The notes under the pieces were generated by a model. The model was not told the DNA's origin. It did no database searches and saw nothing but the letters and a program-made list of their open reading frames with translations. The position numbers were made by a program, and so were the translations under genes. Shown piece after piece: positions 16,799 to 25,566 of a DNA stretch of 59,652 bases (position 1 is its first letter; every line of letters starts with the position of its first letter). Origin of the DNA: Fusicatenibacter sp. (lineage in GTDB: Bacteria; Bacillota; Clostridia; Lachnospirales; Lachnospiraceae); contig JALEOU010000020.1 of NCBI GenBank assembly GCA_022766945.1, forward strand, positions 1 to 59,652, written 5' to 3'.

Positions 16799-17686
16799 TT
16801 ATTTTTCTGAACCTTTTGGGGCAGCATGACCGCCTTCCAGCTCATAGATCTGTTTTTTCAGCTGTTTGATTTCCTTCTTCAGCTCAATATTTTTCTCCTT
16901 CAGGCGAATCACCGCGTCCCCCGCCTCATCCGGCTTTACGGAAAGCAGACGGGCAATCGCTGCCGTATTGGCATGTTTCACGCAGTAATCCATGTAAGCA
17001 CGCTCACCGCTTACCATGGAAACGCGGACACCGCCCTTATATTTCTGAACGCCGAGTATTTTGATCAGGCGAATTTCCCCCGTGCTCGCCACATGAGTCC
17101 CGCAGCAGGCACAGCAGTCCACGCCTTCTATGGACACCAGGCGGACCTGCCCGGCAATTTCTTTCTTGCTGCGGTAAACAAGCGTTTCCAGTTCTTCCGC
17201 TGACGGATAGCTGACCGTTACCGGAAGATTGTCCAGCACCACCTGATTGGCTTTCTGCTCAATCTCATAAAGCTGTTCCTCTGTCAGGATACCGTCAAAA
17301 TCCACTGTCACCGCATCACTTCCCATATGGAATCCGACATTACGAAAGCCGTACATTTGATACACAATTCCAGATACAATATGCTCACCGCAGTGATTCT
17401 GCATATTGAAAAAACGCTTCTCAAAGTTCAGCTTTCCGATCACTTTCTTGCCCGGCTCCAGAACTTTCAGTACCGTATGCCAGATCTCTCCGTCAATTTC
17501 CTGTACGTCTGTCACCAGCGTGCCATCGAGTGTTCCCACATCCGATGGCTGACCGCCTCCCTCAGGGAAAAAAGCAGTCTGATTCAGCGTCACACGGTAA
17601 AGACCATTCTCGCTGATACTCCGCAAAACCTCCGCCTCAAATTCCCCGAGATACGGATCCTGTTCGTATAATTTAACTGTATTCAT
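16799..17686 (-). CDS. Alanyl-tRNA editing protein AlaX-like
   Basis: 295 residues. It matches the AlaRS editing domain: FFPEGGGQPSD, the zinc ligands HCGEH near residue 100 and CACCGTH in the second half. It removes Ser or Gly mischarged on tRNA(Ala). The C-terminus is a Lys/Glu coiled coil (about 255-285) and then stops. The long AlaX type I know from Clostridia is near 390 residues and adds a DHHA1-type domain after the coil, so this form appears to lack it. AGGAG lies 5 bases before ATG. No frameshift remnant of the missing domain was recognised. Confidence 0.88.
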   Translation of the reverse strand: MNTVKLYEQDPYLGEFEAEVLRSISENGLYRVTLNQTAFFPEGGGQPSDVGTLDGTLVTDVQEIDGEIWHTVLKVLEPGKKVIGKLNFEKRFFNMQNHCGEHIVSGIVYQMYGFRNVGFHMGSDAVTVDFDGILTEEQLYEIEQKANQVVLDNLPVTVSYPSAEELETLVYRSKKEIAGQVRLVSIEGVDCCACCGTHVASTGEIRLIKILGVQKYKGGVRVSMVSGERAYMDYCVKHANTAAIARLLSVKPDEAGDAVIRLKEKNIELKKEIKQLKKQIYELEGGHAAPKGSEK

Positions 17687-17739
17687 CTTCTCTCCTTCTT
17701 TCCGCCGTAATTTAATCTGTGTGCATCACCCAAGGAAGT

Positions 17740-18558
17740 CTACTGCAGATGGCGGATCCAGTCTATCGCAAGGCTGATCCAGCTTCTGCACTCCTCCTGA
17801 ACGCCATATCCATCCCTGCCTCTTGTCTCTTCATCCGCAAGTCCCAGTCCGTGGCCGCCAACCGGATAGATGTGCAGCTCTGCCGGAACAGACAGCGCAT
17901 GAAGTGCCTGGAAAAACAGAATGGAATTCTCCACCGGTACCACATCATCCGGTGCGGTATGCCACAGGAAGGTTTGAGGGGTATCTCCACTGACCTGATT
18001 TTCCAGAGACATCTCATCTGCAAGCTCCTCATAACGCTCTCCCAGGAGATTCTCAAAAGACCCCCGGTGTGCCTTTTGTCCCGAAGTGATCACCGGATAG
18101 GAAAGCAGCAGTCCGTTGGGGCGAAGTATTTCCGGATCGATGGAAAGTTCTTTCGCTAAAAATGTTTTTTTCTTCCAGAAAACACCGTAAGACGCAGCCA
18201 GATGACCTCCCGCAGAAGAACCCTGGATGATAATTTTCTCCGGATCCACATGATACTCTCCGGCATGCTGCCGGATATGGGCAACCGCATAGGCCAGCTG
18301 CCGCAATGCCACAGGATAACGCTCCGGCATGACACTGTAGCGAAGGATCGCCGCATGAAATCCTGCACCCAGAAACTTCATGGCAATCGCTTCCGCCTCC
18401 CGGTCCGAGGTCATACCATAAGCGCCTCCCGGGCAGATCACAACCACCGGCCGGGTACGGTTCGGATCCATCTCCTCCGAATTGTCCAGAAAATATGTAT
18501 AAAGTTTTGCTGTTTCTTCTGTCCCTTTTACTTTTACATCCAATACCTGATACAGCAT
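17740..18558 (-). CDS. Alpha/beta hydrolase, acetyl-esterase type
   Basis: 272 residues. Lid-less serine esterase: GGAYGM (oxyanion region), nucleophile Ser in GSSAGG, Asp in the TAPDD turn, His in GGHGLG. No signal peptide, so cytoplasmic. It resembles BD-FAE and AXE-type esterases that strip acetyl groups from imported xylo- or manno-oligosaccharides, but no glycoside genes lie next to it. GGAGG lies 7 bases before ATG. Confidence 0.82.
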   Translation of the reverse strand: MLYQVLDVKVKGTEETAKLYTYFLDNSEEMDPNRTRPVVVICPGGAYGMTSDREAEAIAMKFLGAGFHAAILRYSVMPERYPVALRQLAYAVAHIRQHAGEYHVDPEKIIIQGSSAGGHLAASYGVFWKKKTFLAKELSIDPEILRPNGLLLSYPVITSGQKAHRGSFENLLGERYEELADEMSLENQVSGDTPQTFLWHTAPDDVVPVENSILFFQALHALSVPAELHIYPVGGHGLGLADEETRGRDGYGVQEECRSWISLAIDWIRHLQ

Positions 18559-18780
18559 AAAAAACCTCCTGTCTTCTCATTTTGAGCGGATGTCCGATCT
18601 GTCGGCACATCTTCTTCTATTATACGTTCAACGCCAATAATTGCAAGGTTTTCAATTATTCTTTTCATTTTGCGTTTCTTATAGTATCATAGGATCAAAA
18701 GTTCCTGCATGTGGGGTCCGTCTAAGAAGTGCTGACCGCGGGATCTTTGTCACTATCAAAAAACAGGGGTGTGAAATTTT

Positions 18781-19038
18781 ATGGACGAGAATATGATTGT
18801 TTTGACAGACCAGGATGGAACGAGTGTGACTTTCGAGATGCTCGATGTGGTGGAATATCAGGGGGAAGAATATGCCGTTCTCTATCCCGCCGATGCAGGA
18901 GAGGACGAGCCTGTGCACATTCTCCGGATTATTTCCGAAAACATGGACCGGAATGAAGCGGAATTCGAAGGGCTTGAGGATGAAGAACTGATTGATACGA
19001 TCTATCAGATTTTCTGCGAATCGAATGATATCTTCTGA
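18781..19038 (+). CDS. DUF1292 (YrzB-type) protein
   Basis: 85 residues, very acidic. It matches the DUF1292 pattern: ITLTD-like start (IVLTDQDG), YQGEEYAVLYP and a C-terminal ESNDIF. A family of unknown function, usually near yrrK/yqgF in Firmicutes but alone here between esterase genes. A good terminator follows, so it is monocistronic. Confidence 0.82.
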   Translation: MDENMIVLTDQDGTSVTFEMLDVVEYQGEEYAVLYPADAGEDEPVHILRIISENMDRNEAEFEGLEDEELIDTIYQIFCESNDIF

Positions 19039-19066
19039 TCTCCTGTTTCCCAGGTAAGAAAAGGAA

Positions 19067-19114
19067 CCGGACTTATACCGCAGGAATTTTCCACGGCAGA
19101 AGTCCGGATTTTTT
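19067..19114 (+). terminator. Terminator after the DUF1292 gene
   Basis: 8-bp perfect stem CCGGACTT/AAGTCCGG (19067-19074 and 19100-19107) with a 25-base loop, followed by A and T6. Confidence 0.85.
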
Positions 19115-19116
19115 CA

Positions 19117-19950
19117 TTACAATACGTTTCCGCTGCTGACACCTGCGCTGTTTTCCTCCAGCGGCAGCCACTCCAGCACGCGCTTGATATAGCGATCCCA
19201 GAAATCCCACTCGTGAGCTCCAGGTCCCTCCTCATAGGTGACATCCACCCCTTCCTCAACCAGCACGTTGTGGAAGGCGCGATTTACCCCAAGAAGCGAG
19301 TCTTCCGTGCCGCAGCACAGATACATTGCGGGGAATTTGGCTCCTTCTTCCTTTCGTTTCCGAACCAGTGCCGCGGGGTCTTTGTCGCTTCCCTTCAGCT
19401 TCGCAAGGTCACCGAAAACACTCTGATAATAGCTGGTGCGGAAAGTATAAGGTGCCCGCTCATCCTCGGTTGAATTCACTGCCTGATCCAGAATCAGCGC
19501 ACTGGAAAGCGCAGCGATCGCACCAAAGTTCTCATGATATTTGAGGCCATTTCGGATCGCGCCGTAACCGCCCATGGAAAGACCTGCGATAAAGGTATCT
19601 TCTCTCCTTCTGGAAAGCGGAAAGAGCTTCCTGGTCAGATCAAGCAGTTCTTTTCCGATAAACTCTCCGAATTTCTCTCCGTTATTCGGATTGTCCACAT
19701 AAAACAGATTCTCACCTGCGGGCATGATCACTGCCAGATTGGCATCCTGCGCCCAGCGGGCAATCCTGGTTCCTGCCACCCAGTCAGTGTGATCTCCAAA
19801 AATTCCATGCAGCAGATACAGAGTCTTAAAAGGCTTCTCCTCCCGCATGCTGTTTCCCTCAAAGTCCATTTTATCCGACGGAATCACCGCCCAGATTGTC
19901 ACTGTACGCATCAGTGACTTTGAAAAAATACTTGCCTGTACAAGTGCCAT
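19117..19950 (-). CDS. Esterase of the EstA/FrmB (esterase D) family
   Basis: 277 residues. Motifs: LYLLHGIFGDHTDW (oxyanion loop), nucleophile Ser in GLSMGG, Asp in CGTEDSLL, His in GAHEWDFWD. These fit the esterase-D/tributyrin-esterase/S-formylglutathione hydrolase family. No signal peptide. It is followed 23 bases upstream by the carboxylesterase gene in the same direction and probably shares its transcript. Confidence 0.87.
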   Translation of the reverse strand: MALVQASIFSKSLMRTVTIWAVIPSDKMDFEGNSMREEKPFKTLYLLHGIFGDHTDWVAGTRIARWAQDANLAVIMPAGENLFYVDNPNNGEKFGEFIGKELLDLTRKLFPLSRRREDTFIAGLSMGGYGAIRNGLKYHENFGAIAALSSALILDQAVNSTEDERAPYTFRTSYYQSVFGDLAKLKGSDKDPAALVRKRKEEGAKFPAMYLCCGTEDSLLGVNRAFHNVLVEEGVDVTYEEGPGAHEWDFWDRYIKRVLEWLPLEENSAGVSSGNVL

Positions 19951-19973
19951 GTTCTAATGTCTCTCCCTTCTCA

Positions 19974-21305
19974 TCACATTTTACAGATATCCAGAATCTG
20001 CACGTAGGGATCCTCCCTGCGGCAGGGTCTCCACTGCGGCACACCTTCCCCGTTCGGATCTCCTGTTTTCATAAAGTTGGTCCACGCATCCAGCATCTGC
20101 ACGCTCAGACGGTAATCTCCATCTGATTTCGGCCGCCAGCTGCGCACAAGAGTGCCGAACATATACCACAATTCCGATGAGTGGAAGGCCCCCGCGTCAT
20201 CTCCCTGCAACTCTCTGGTAAAATAATAGACATAAGAGGGCTTTCTTCCCAGCTCCTCCTGCTTTTCGCTCCATGCGGTACAGCCCTTGTAGAGACTGCC
20301 GTATTCTTCTGTTTCCCCACTCTTTGGCATCACTCCGATGTCATTTTTTGTGGAGCCGATCAGATAGGGAATGTCTCTCACACTTCCCTGCTCCAGCAGA
20401 TGATCCAGGTCATCCGATAACAGAACCCCATCAATATTCGGTGTAAAAAACAGTGTTCCATATTCCTGCATCATGCGAATCTGATTTTCCAGCAGTTCTT
20501 CGGATGAAATGCTGCGAAGCTGCTCCGGATCGGAAAGATTGCAGCGTCTTACAAATTCCTCGCCGGTTTTTTCCGCCTCCGCAAGCGGTACGCTCACGCG
20601 AAAACCATTGTGATAACCGCCTCCGCTCTGAAGAATTGCTTTGCTGATCCAGTCCTTCGTAAGAGGGCTGCTCACCAGAGTCTGCACACTCATAGCTCCC
20701 GCTGACTGACCAAAAACGGTGATATTTTCCGGATCTCCGCCAAAGGATTCGATATTGTTCCGAACCCATGACAGCGCCGCAATCTGGTCCAGGATTCCGT
20801 AGTTTCCGCTGATTCCCTGTTCATTTTCCGCGGAAAGCCAGGGATGTGCAAGAAAACCAAACGCGCCGACCCGGTAATTGATACTTACCAGAATCACGCC
20901 TCTGCGGCAATATTCCTTGCCATCAAATTCCATCTCATGACTGTAACCGTGCAGGAAGGCACCTCCGTGAATCCAGAACGCCACCGGAAGCTTCTCCTCC
21001 TTTTTCTCCGCCGGTGTCCAGATATTCAGGTACAGGCAATCTTCACTCTGTTCTGCGTCAAACGCCGGATCCAGATGAAATTCTTTTCCGTAAAATGATT
21101 CGGGATCATGCCGTTCCTGCGGACACGCCGCACGAAAATGATCCGCCTCATAAATGCCCTCGTAAGTATCCGGTTCCTCCGGAGCGCAAAACCGCAGTTC
21201 TCCAACCGGCGGCTTCGCATAGGGAATCCCCCGAAATACAGTATAAGTTCCCTGGTCCTGTCCTCTGACCCATCCTTGTTTTGTCCTTGTTTCCAAAAGT
21301 CCCAT
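19974..21305 (-). CDS. Type-B carboxylesterase
   Basis: 443 residues, slightly short for the family (about 480-550). Motifs: FRGIPYAKPP near the start, EDCLYLNIW, HGGAF, and the nucleophile elbow GQSAGA. The acid and His come later (His in the AFHSSEL segment). No signal peptide. It hydrolyses carboxylic esters; the real substrate cannot be told. AGGAGG lies 7 bases before ATG. It is the third esterase-type gene within 4 kb. Confidence 0.87.
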   Translation of the reverse strand: MGLLETRTKQGWVRGQDQGTYTVFRGIPYAKPPVGELRFCAPEEPDTYEGIYEADHFRAACPQERHDPESFYGKEFHLDPAFDAEQSEDCLYLNIWTPAEKKEEKLPVAFWIHGGAFLHGYSHEMEFDGKEYCRRGVILVSINYRVGAFGFLAHPWLSAENEQGISGNYGILDQIAALSWVRNNIESFGGDPENITVFGQSAGAMSVQTLVSSPLTKDWISKAILQSGGGYHNGFRVSVPLAEAEKTGEEFVRRCNLSDPEQLRSISSEELLENQIRMMQEYGTLFFTPNIDGVLLSDDLDHLLEQGSVRDIPYLIGSTKNDIGVMPKSGETEEYGSLYKGCTAWSEKQEELGRKPSYVYYFTRELQGDDAGAFHSSELWYMFGTLVRSWRPKSDGDYRLSVQMLDAWTNFMKTGDPNGEGVPQWRPCRREDPYVQILDICKM

Positions 21306-21452
21306 AAGCCTTACCTCCTTACGTTTCCCGATAGGTTTATTCTACCAAATCAAACCGTTTCCCGCTATATCAAATACGCCAAATGAAGGCCGCCTTTTCC
21401 GTGGAAAATCACAGTGACTGTTCAGCTTACAGCGAACGCTGTGCAGTACCGG

Positions 21453-21469
21453 TTACAACTTATTTACAT
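21453..21469 (+). promoter_or_regulatory. Predicted OmpR-type operator upstream of the response regulator
   Basis: Two half-sites, TTACAA (21453-21458) and TTACAT (21464-21469), 11 bases start to start. Nearly the same box occurs at 25440-25456 before the racemase gene: 16 of 18 bases including the preceding G agree. Tandem direct repeats 10-11 bases apart are the usual target of OmpR/PhoB-type regulators. A TATAAT lies at 21512-21517 with no good -35, as expected of an activated promoter. Confidence 0.6.
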
Positions 21470-21601
21470 TTTGGAAATATTCTGACTGTGTATTTTTTCT
21501 CCGGATGCCTGTATAATGATCACAGACAAACCGGAGAGCTTTGTGTTACACTTGTACTGTACTCTCAGGCGAATTTAGGAAATCACTGACAGGAGCTGCA
21601 A

Positions 21602-22300
21602 ATGAAAGAAAAACAAGTTTTGATTATAGAAGATGAAAAACCGATTGCCGAAATTCTCTCCTACGGCTTTAAGAAAGAGGGCTTTGCCGTCCGATGTGCC
21701 TTTACGGGAGGGAGCGGTCTTATGGCTGCCATGGAGATGCAGCCGGACCTTGTTCTGCTGGACTGGATGTTGCCGGATTTGTCCGGGGTGGATGTCTGTC
21801 GGATTCTCACGGAACGCTTTAATATTCCGATCATTATGCTGACAGCCAGAAGCAGTATGGAAGATAAGCTGTACGGTCTGGAGACCGGTGCAGACGACTA
21901 TATCACAAAACCCTTTGACTTAAGGGAGGTCATCGCCCGGGCAAAAACCATTCTCCGGCGCTATGAAAAGGCCGGTGCACAGCCACAGGCGGAATCTTCT
22001 TCCCTGATCCAAAGCGGTCACCTTACGATTTCCGAGGCCGAGTGGATCGTGGAAAAGGACGGCATCCGCATGGATCTGACTCCACGGGAATTTGAACTGC
22101 TTCTCTATCTGATCCGTCATCCCCGCCAGGTTTTTACCCGTGCACAGCTGCTGGATCAGATCTGGGGATACGATTATGAAGGGGATACCCGAACCGTCGA
22201 TATTCATATCCAGAGGCTGCGCAAGAAGCTGGATCTTGCGGATTCTCTGATCACAGTATTTGGTGTGGGGTATAAGTATGAACCGCAGAAGAAAAATTAG
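21602..22300 (+). CDS. OmpR-family response regulator
   Basis: 232 residues. Receiver domain 1-115 with the acidic pair E10/D11, phospho-acceptor Asp54 (LLDWMLPD) and Lys in ITKPFD; then a winged helix (LTPREFELL, DTRTVDIHIQRLRKKL). Overlapped by the kinase gene by 23 bases, so the pair is coupled. It probably binds the TTACAA-N5-TTACAT boxes before its own gene and before the racemase gene (inference from position). Confidence 0.93.
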   Translation: MKEKQVLIIEDEKPIAEILSYGFKKEGFAVRCAFTGGSGLMAAMEMQPDLVLLDWMLPDLSGVDVCRILTERFNIPIIMLTARSSMEDKLYGLETGADDYITKPFDLREVIARAKTILRRYEKAGAQPQAESSSLIQSGHLTISEAEWIVEKDGIRMDLTPREFELLLYLIRHPRQVFTRAQLLDQIWGYDYEGDTRTVDIHIQRLRKKLDLADSLITVFGVGYKYEPQKKN

Positions 22301-23816
22301 ATTTTGGAACGGGATTCGTTTCCGCATTACGGCAGGACTTCTTTTCCTGGTGCTTCTCTGCAGCATTCTGTTGTATCTGGCAGCCACAGAGATGACACGC
22401 CGGAACATGGAACAACAGGTGATTCTGGACCTTCAGCAGCTCTCAGATAACACGGAAGTGTACGTCCGCCAGATTCTTATGCTGAACAATCAGAACAACG
22501 ACGAGGAAGGATTTCAGAATTGTGCCGCCGAGATCATAGAGGAACTTCGGCAGACCAGCCGTCACAGGATCGCTCTTTTTACCCTTGACGGAACCGGTCT
22601 GCTCTCTTCCGGATATGAGGAAACGCTTGATTCTGATGCCATTTTTCATGAGATTTCTTCCCTTGATTCCTTCGAATATGCACGAAAAGGGCAGGCTTCT
22701 TACTCTCTCTCTGTCACCTCGGATGACCGGTATGAGGTCTGGTTTGCCATGCCGCTTCGCATTGCAGGCAAGCAGATAGGCATCGTAAGCTATTCTATTG
22801 ATTATTCCGACAGTTACCGTCAGTACAGCCGTATCGTACGTATGGTGCTGAATATCACACTCCTGGTTCTGCTCTTTATCACCTGTGTGATTCTGCTCTT
22901 TCTGACCGGAATTCTCCGCCCGGTGCAGCGTCTCAGCCGGATCTCCTCCCGGGTCGCCGCACAGATCCGGGAAGAAAAAATCAGTACCGACAATCTCATT
23001 GACAAGTCTCTCACCAGGCGAAAAGATGAGATCGGCCAGCTTGCCAGAGATTACAATCTGATGCTGCAGACCGTGGAAAGTCAGTTCTCCAGAATTCAGG
23101 AAGACCGCGACAATATCCTGCAGCTGTTAAACAGCCGCCAGGAATTCTACAACAATGTCACACACGAGTTGAAAACACCTCTTACTACCATCAAGGGATA
23201 TGCACAGCTGCTGGAAGCCGATCATATGCAGGACGAGGAACTGTTTTCCATGGGCCTTGCACATATTCAGCACGAAAGCACACGCCTGCACCAGATGGTG
23301 CTCCAGCTGCTGGAAATGTCTCATCGGGAAATTCACACCCATATGGCTCCGGTTGATGTGGCCGCTGTGCTTTCCTCGGTGGCCGCTTCCATGTCCCTGA
23401 AGGCAAGGCGATACCACAACGAGATTCTCACCGAAGGCCTCTCCTCCCTGATCATTCCGGGAAATGAGGAACGACTCCGTGAGCTGTTCATCAACCTGAT
23501 CGACAATGCCATCAAGTACGGTACGATCGGCAGACCGATCCGCACACGGATCGATGCGGAAGGTTCTTTTGCCCTCATCCGCATCATCAATGAGGGACCC
23601 GGCATCGCGCCCGAATCCATCAACCGTATCTTTGAACCGTTTTTCCGGGAAGACAAAGAACGCTCCAGGGAGCTGGGAAGCGCCGGTCTTGGTCTTTCTC
23701 TCTGTAAAAAAATCGCCGGCGAACACCATGGAACGATTGTCGCTGAAAGTATTCCCGGAAAAGAAACAACCTTTGTTTTGCGTCTGCCCCTTTACGAGGA
23801 GGAATCCAATCCATGA
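22278..23816 (+). CDS. Membrane sensor histidine kinase
   Basis: 512 residues from the ATG at 22278 (TGGGG 7 bases upstream), inside the end of the regulator gene. TM1 about 17-37, an outer sensor of about 150 residues, TM2 about 188-212, HAMP, H-box NVTHELKTP with His296, then N, G1 (NEGPGI) and G2 (GSAGLGLSLCKKI) boxes. The outer sensor has no recognised ligand motif. Partner of the regulator at 21602. Confidence 0.93.
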   Translation: MNRRRKIRFWNGIRFRITAGLLFLVLLCSILLYLAATEMTRRNMEQQVILDLQQLSDNTEVYVRQILMLNNQNNDEEGFQNCAAEIIEELRQTSRHRIALFTLDGTGLLSSGYEETLDSDAIFHEISSLDSFEYARKGQASYSLSVTSDDRYEVWFAMPLRIAGKQIGIVSYSIDYSDSYRQYSRIVRMVLNITLLVLLFITCVILLFLTGILRPVQRLSRISSRVAAQIREEKISTDNLIDKSLTRRKDEIGQLARDYNLMLQTVESQFSRIQEDRDNILQLLNSRQEFYNNVTHELKTPLTTIKGYAQLLEADHMQDEELFSMGLAHIQHESTRLHQMVLQLLEMSHREIHTHMAPVDVAAVLSSVAASMSLKARRYHNEILTEGLSSLIIPGNEERLRELFINLIDNAIKYGTIGRPIRTRIDAEGSFALIRIINEGPGIAPESINRIFEPFFREDKERSRELGSAGLGLSLCKKIAGEHHGTIVAESIPGKETTFVLRLPLYEEESNP

Positions 23817-25426
23817 AATCTGCTGCAAAATCCATGCAAAACGCTCTGCGCGCACTGTGTCTTCTGTCACTGTCTGCGATGCTGTTCACAGGCTGCGCTT
23901 ATGATACCTATACCAAAACGGCTCTGCTTCCCCTGACGGAAGATACGACTGTAGAAACTCCCGGGACCGGATCCGGAAAGGACTGGGAGCTGAAAAAAAT
24001 CTACCGTTATGAATATACCGCCTCCTCCATGAAAACTGCCCCAGATTCCCTGCTCACTACAGTCGGATGGGACGGGGATACGGAAACACTTTACACTGTC
24101 AACGGTCTTTCCGGTGAGGAAGTGACCGTGGAACAGGTGGATATCCGTTATGGGTTTCATGAAACCTGCGCCTCTCTTGGTATTCTCAACTACCGGAACC
24201 TGAAGCTCTCTCCCTGTGGATCCTGCGTCATCTACACCAGTCCATCCGATCGTGACAGTAACATACTGGAGGTTTATCTGTATGATCTGACCGACCAGAC
24301 CGCCATCCTGATTGGTGAACTGCCCGATGCTTCTCCTTTTCTGTCCCTCGACTTTACCTTTTCCGGCGATGGAAAGCGTGTGTTCTTCTGGTATACCACC
24401 AACCCCTTCATCCCTTCCGCGGAAACCCAGATATTTCTTGAGGAATGGGTGGCTCTCCGCTACGCTTTTCTATCGGATGATTTCGAGACAGACTCAGGCA
24501 ATCTGCTTTTTCAGGTGATGAGCTATACCATGGGAACAGAGCATCTCGAAGTACTCTCGTCCCTTCAGGATCTGTTTCCCTTTTCGATCAAATGGGCAGA
24601 TCTGGGATTGCTCTCAAGGGATCTTTGCACCAACAACAGCGGTTCCGCCCTGCTCCTCTCCTGTTATGATCTGGATTCCTGTTACCTGGTCTCCCCGGAT
24701 ACCGGTCTTGTCTGTTCGCTCTCCGAGCTGCCGGAGGAGGACATGCAGATGATTCAGGATGAAACTGCAGCGGGAGAGGTTTCGGAAAATGCTGCCAAAA
24801 TTTATGAGTCAGATATCGATCCCTTTTCCGATCTCGACAAGGAAAAGATAGAGGCAAACCGCCGGGTTTTCGGAACTCCGTCCAATTGTTCCGGCCTGTC
24901 AGAGCATTATGTATATGGTCTTTCCGGGCAGTCACCCTCGCTTCTGTCGTTTGATTTTTCTTTCTCCTCCAGTGTTCAGACTCTGTATACCTCCCCTGAA
25001 CGAATGACTCCTGATGGCCTTCCATCCGGTGACGTATCCTCCCGTCTGCTGATGACTTCCGATGAATCTCATCTGCTCCTTCTTCAGAATACGGAAAGCG
25101 GATCCTGTTCCCTTTCCCTGTATCCATTTACTGTGGATTCTTCGGATCATTCAATCAGCCTTGGCAGTCCAAAGCTTCTGTATCAGAGTTCCGATCCGAT
25201 TATGGAAATCACCTGCACCCCGGATGGCAGCTATCTCATCCTTCGGACGCAGAGTGTGCGTTCCCTTACCATCGATCAGAACCAATATGAAGCTTATCTG
25301 AAACTGTTTGAAGCCTACGGTTACGATCAGGACTCGGCTTACAAAATATATGGTCACGATATGCTCTCGGAACTTCTTCCTTCGCAGGCGGCAGCTGATT
25401 ACCAGGTGACCATTCTGGCCTTCTGA
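23813..25426 (+). CDS. Lipoprotein of unknown function, beta-propeller-like
   Basis: 537 residues. Signal peptide with a lipobox ending FTGC (Cys25), so it is anchored outside the membrane. The rest has repeated strand patterns with YLY/SPD-type turns (LSPCGSCVIYTSP, FSGDGKRVFFW, CTPDGSYLILRT) that suggest a WD40- or TolB-like propeller. The ATG overlaps the kinase stop (ATGA), so it is translated with the sensor and may act as its outer partner. Fold and role are inferred. Confidence 0.72.
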   Translation: MKSAAKSMQNALRALCLLSLSAMLFTGCAYDTYTKTALLPLTEDTTVETPGTGSGKDWELKKIYRYEYTASSMKTAPDSLLTTVGWDGDTETLYTVNGLSGEEVTVEQVDIRYGFHETCASLGILNYRNLKLSPCGSCVIYTSPSDRDSNILEVYLYDLTDQTAILIGELPDASPFLSLDFTFSGDGKRVFFWYTTNPFIPSAETQIFLEEWVALRYAFLSDDFETDSGNLLFQVMSYTMGTEHLEVLSSLQDLFPFSIKWADLGLLSRDLCTNNSGSALLLSCYDLDSCYLVSPDTGLVCSLSELPEEDMQMIQDETAAGEVSENAAKIYESDIDPFSDLDKEKIEANRRVFGTPSNCSGLSEHYVYGLSGQSPSLLSFDFSFSSSVQTLYTSPERMTPDGLPSGDVSSRLLMTSDESHLLLLQNTESGSCSLSLYPFTVDSSDHSISLGSPKLLYQSSDPIMEITCTPDGSYLILRTQSVRSLTIDQNQYEAYLKLFEAYGYDQDSAYKIYGHDMLSELLPSQAAADYQVTILAF

Positions 25427-25439
25427 CGGAACCTTTTTG

Positions 25440-25456
25440 TTACAACCTTTTTACAT
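25440..25456 (+). promoter_or_regulatory. Second copy of the predicted regulator operator, upstream of the racemase
   Basis: TTACAA (25440-25445) and TTACAT (25451-25456), again 11 bases apart, as upstream of the response regulator. A weak -10 (TACACT, 25487-25492) lies downstream without a good -35. Confidence 0.6.
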
Positions 25457-25514
25457 CCGGATCGTTTTTCCGAAATACCCCGATGGTACACTGTTTTTAG
25501 ATCAAATGATTTTG

Positions 25515-25540
25515 GCGATTCTGCTTTTTTGCAGAATCGC
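25515..25540 (+). other. Hairpin in the 5' leader of the racemase gene
   Basis: A perfect 10-bp stem (GCGATTCTGC with its complement) closes a T6 loop, about 12 bases before the AGGAGGGG site. There is no T-run after it, so it is not a terminator; it may protect the mRNA end or affect translation. Confidence 0.5.
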
Positions 25541-25566
25541 GCCAGTAAAGACAGGAGGGGACATAT

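Noticed and set aside
25515-25540. Intrinsic terminator before the racemase
   Set aside because: The T6 is in the loop, and no T-run follows the stem.
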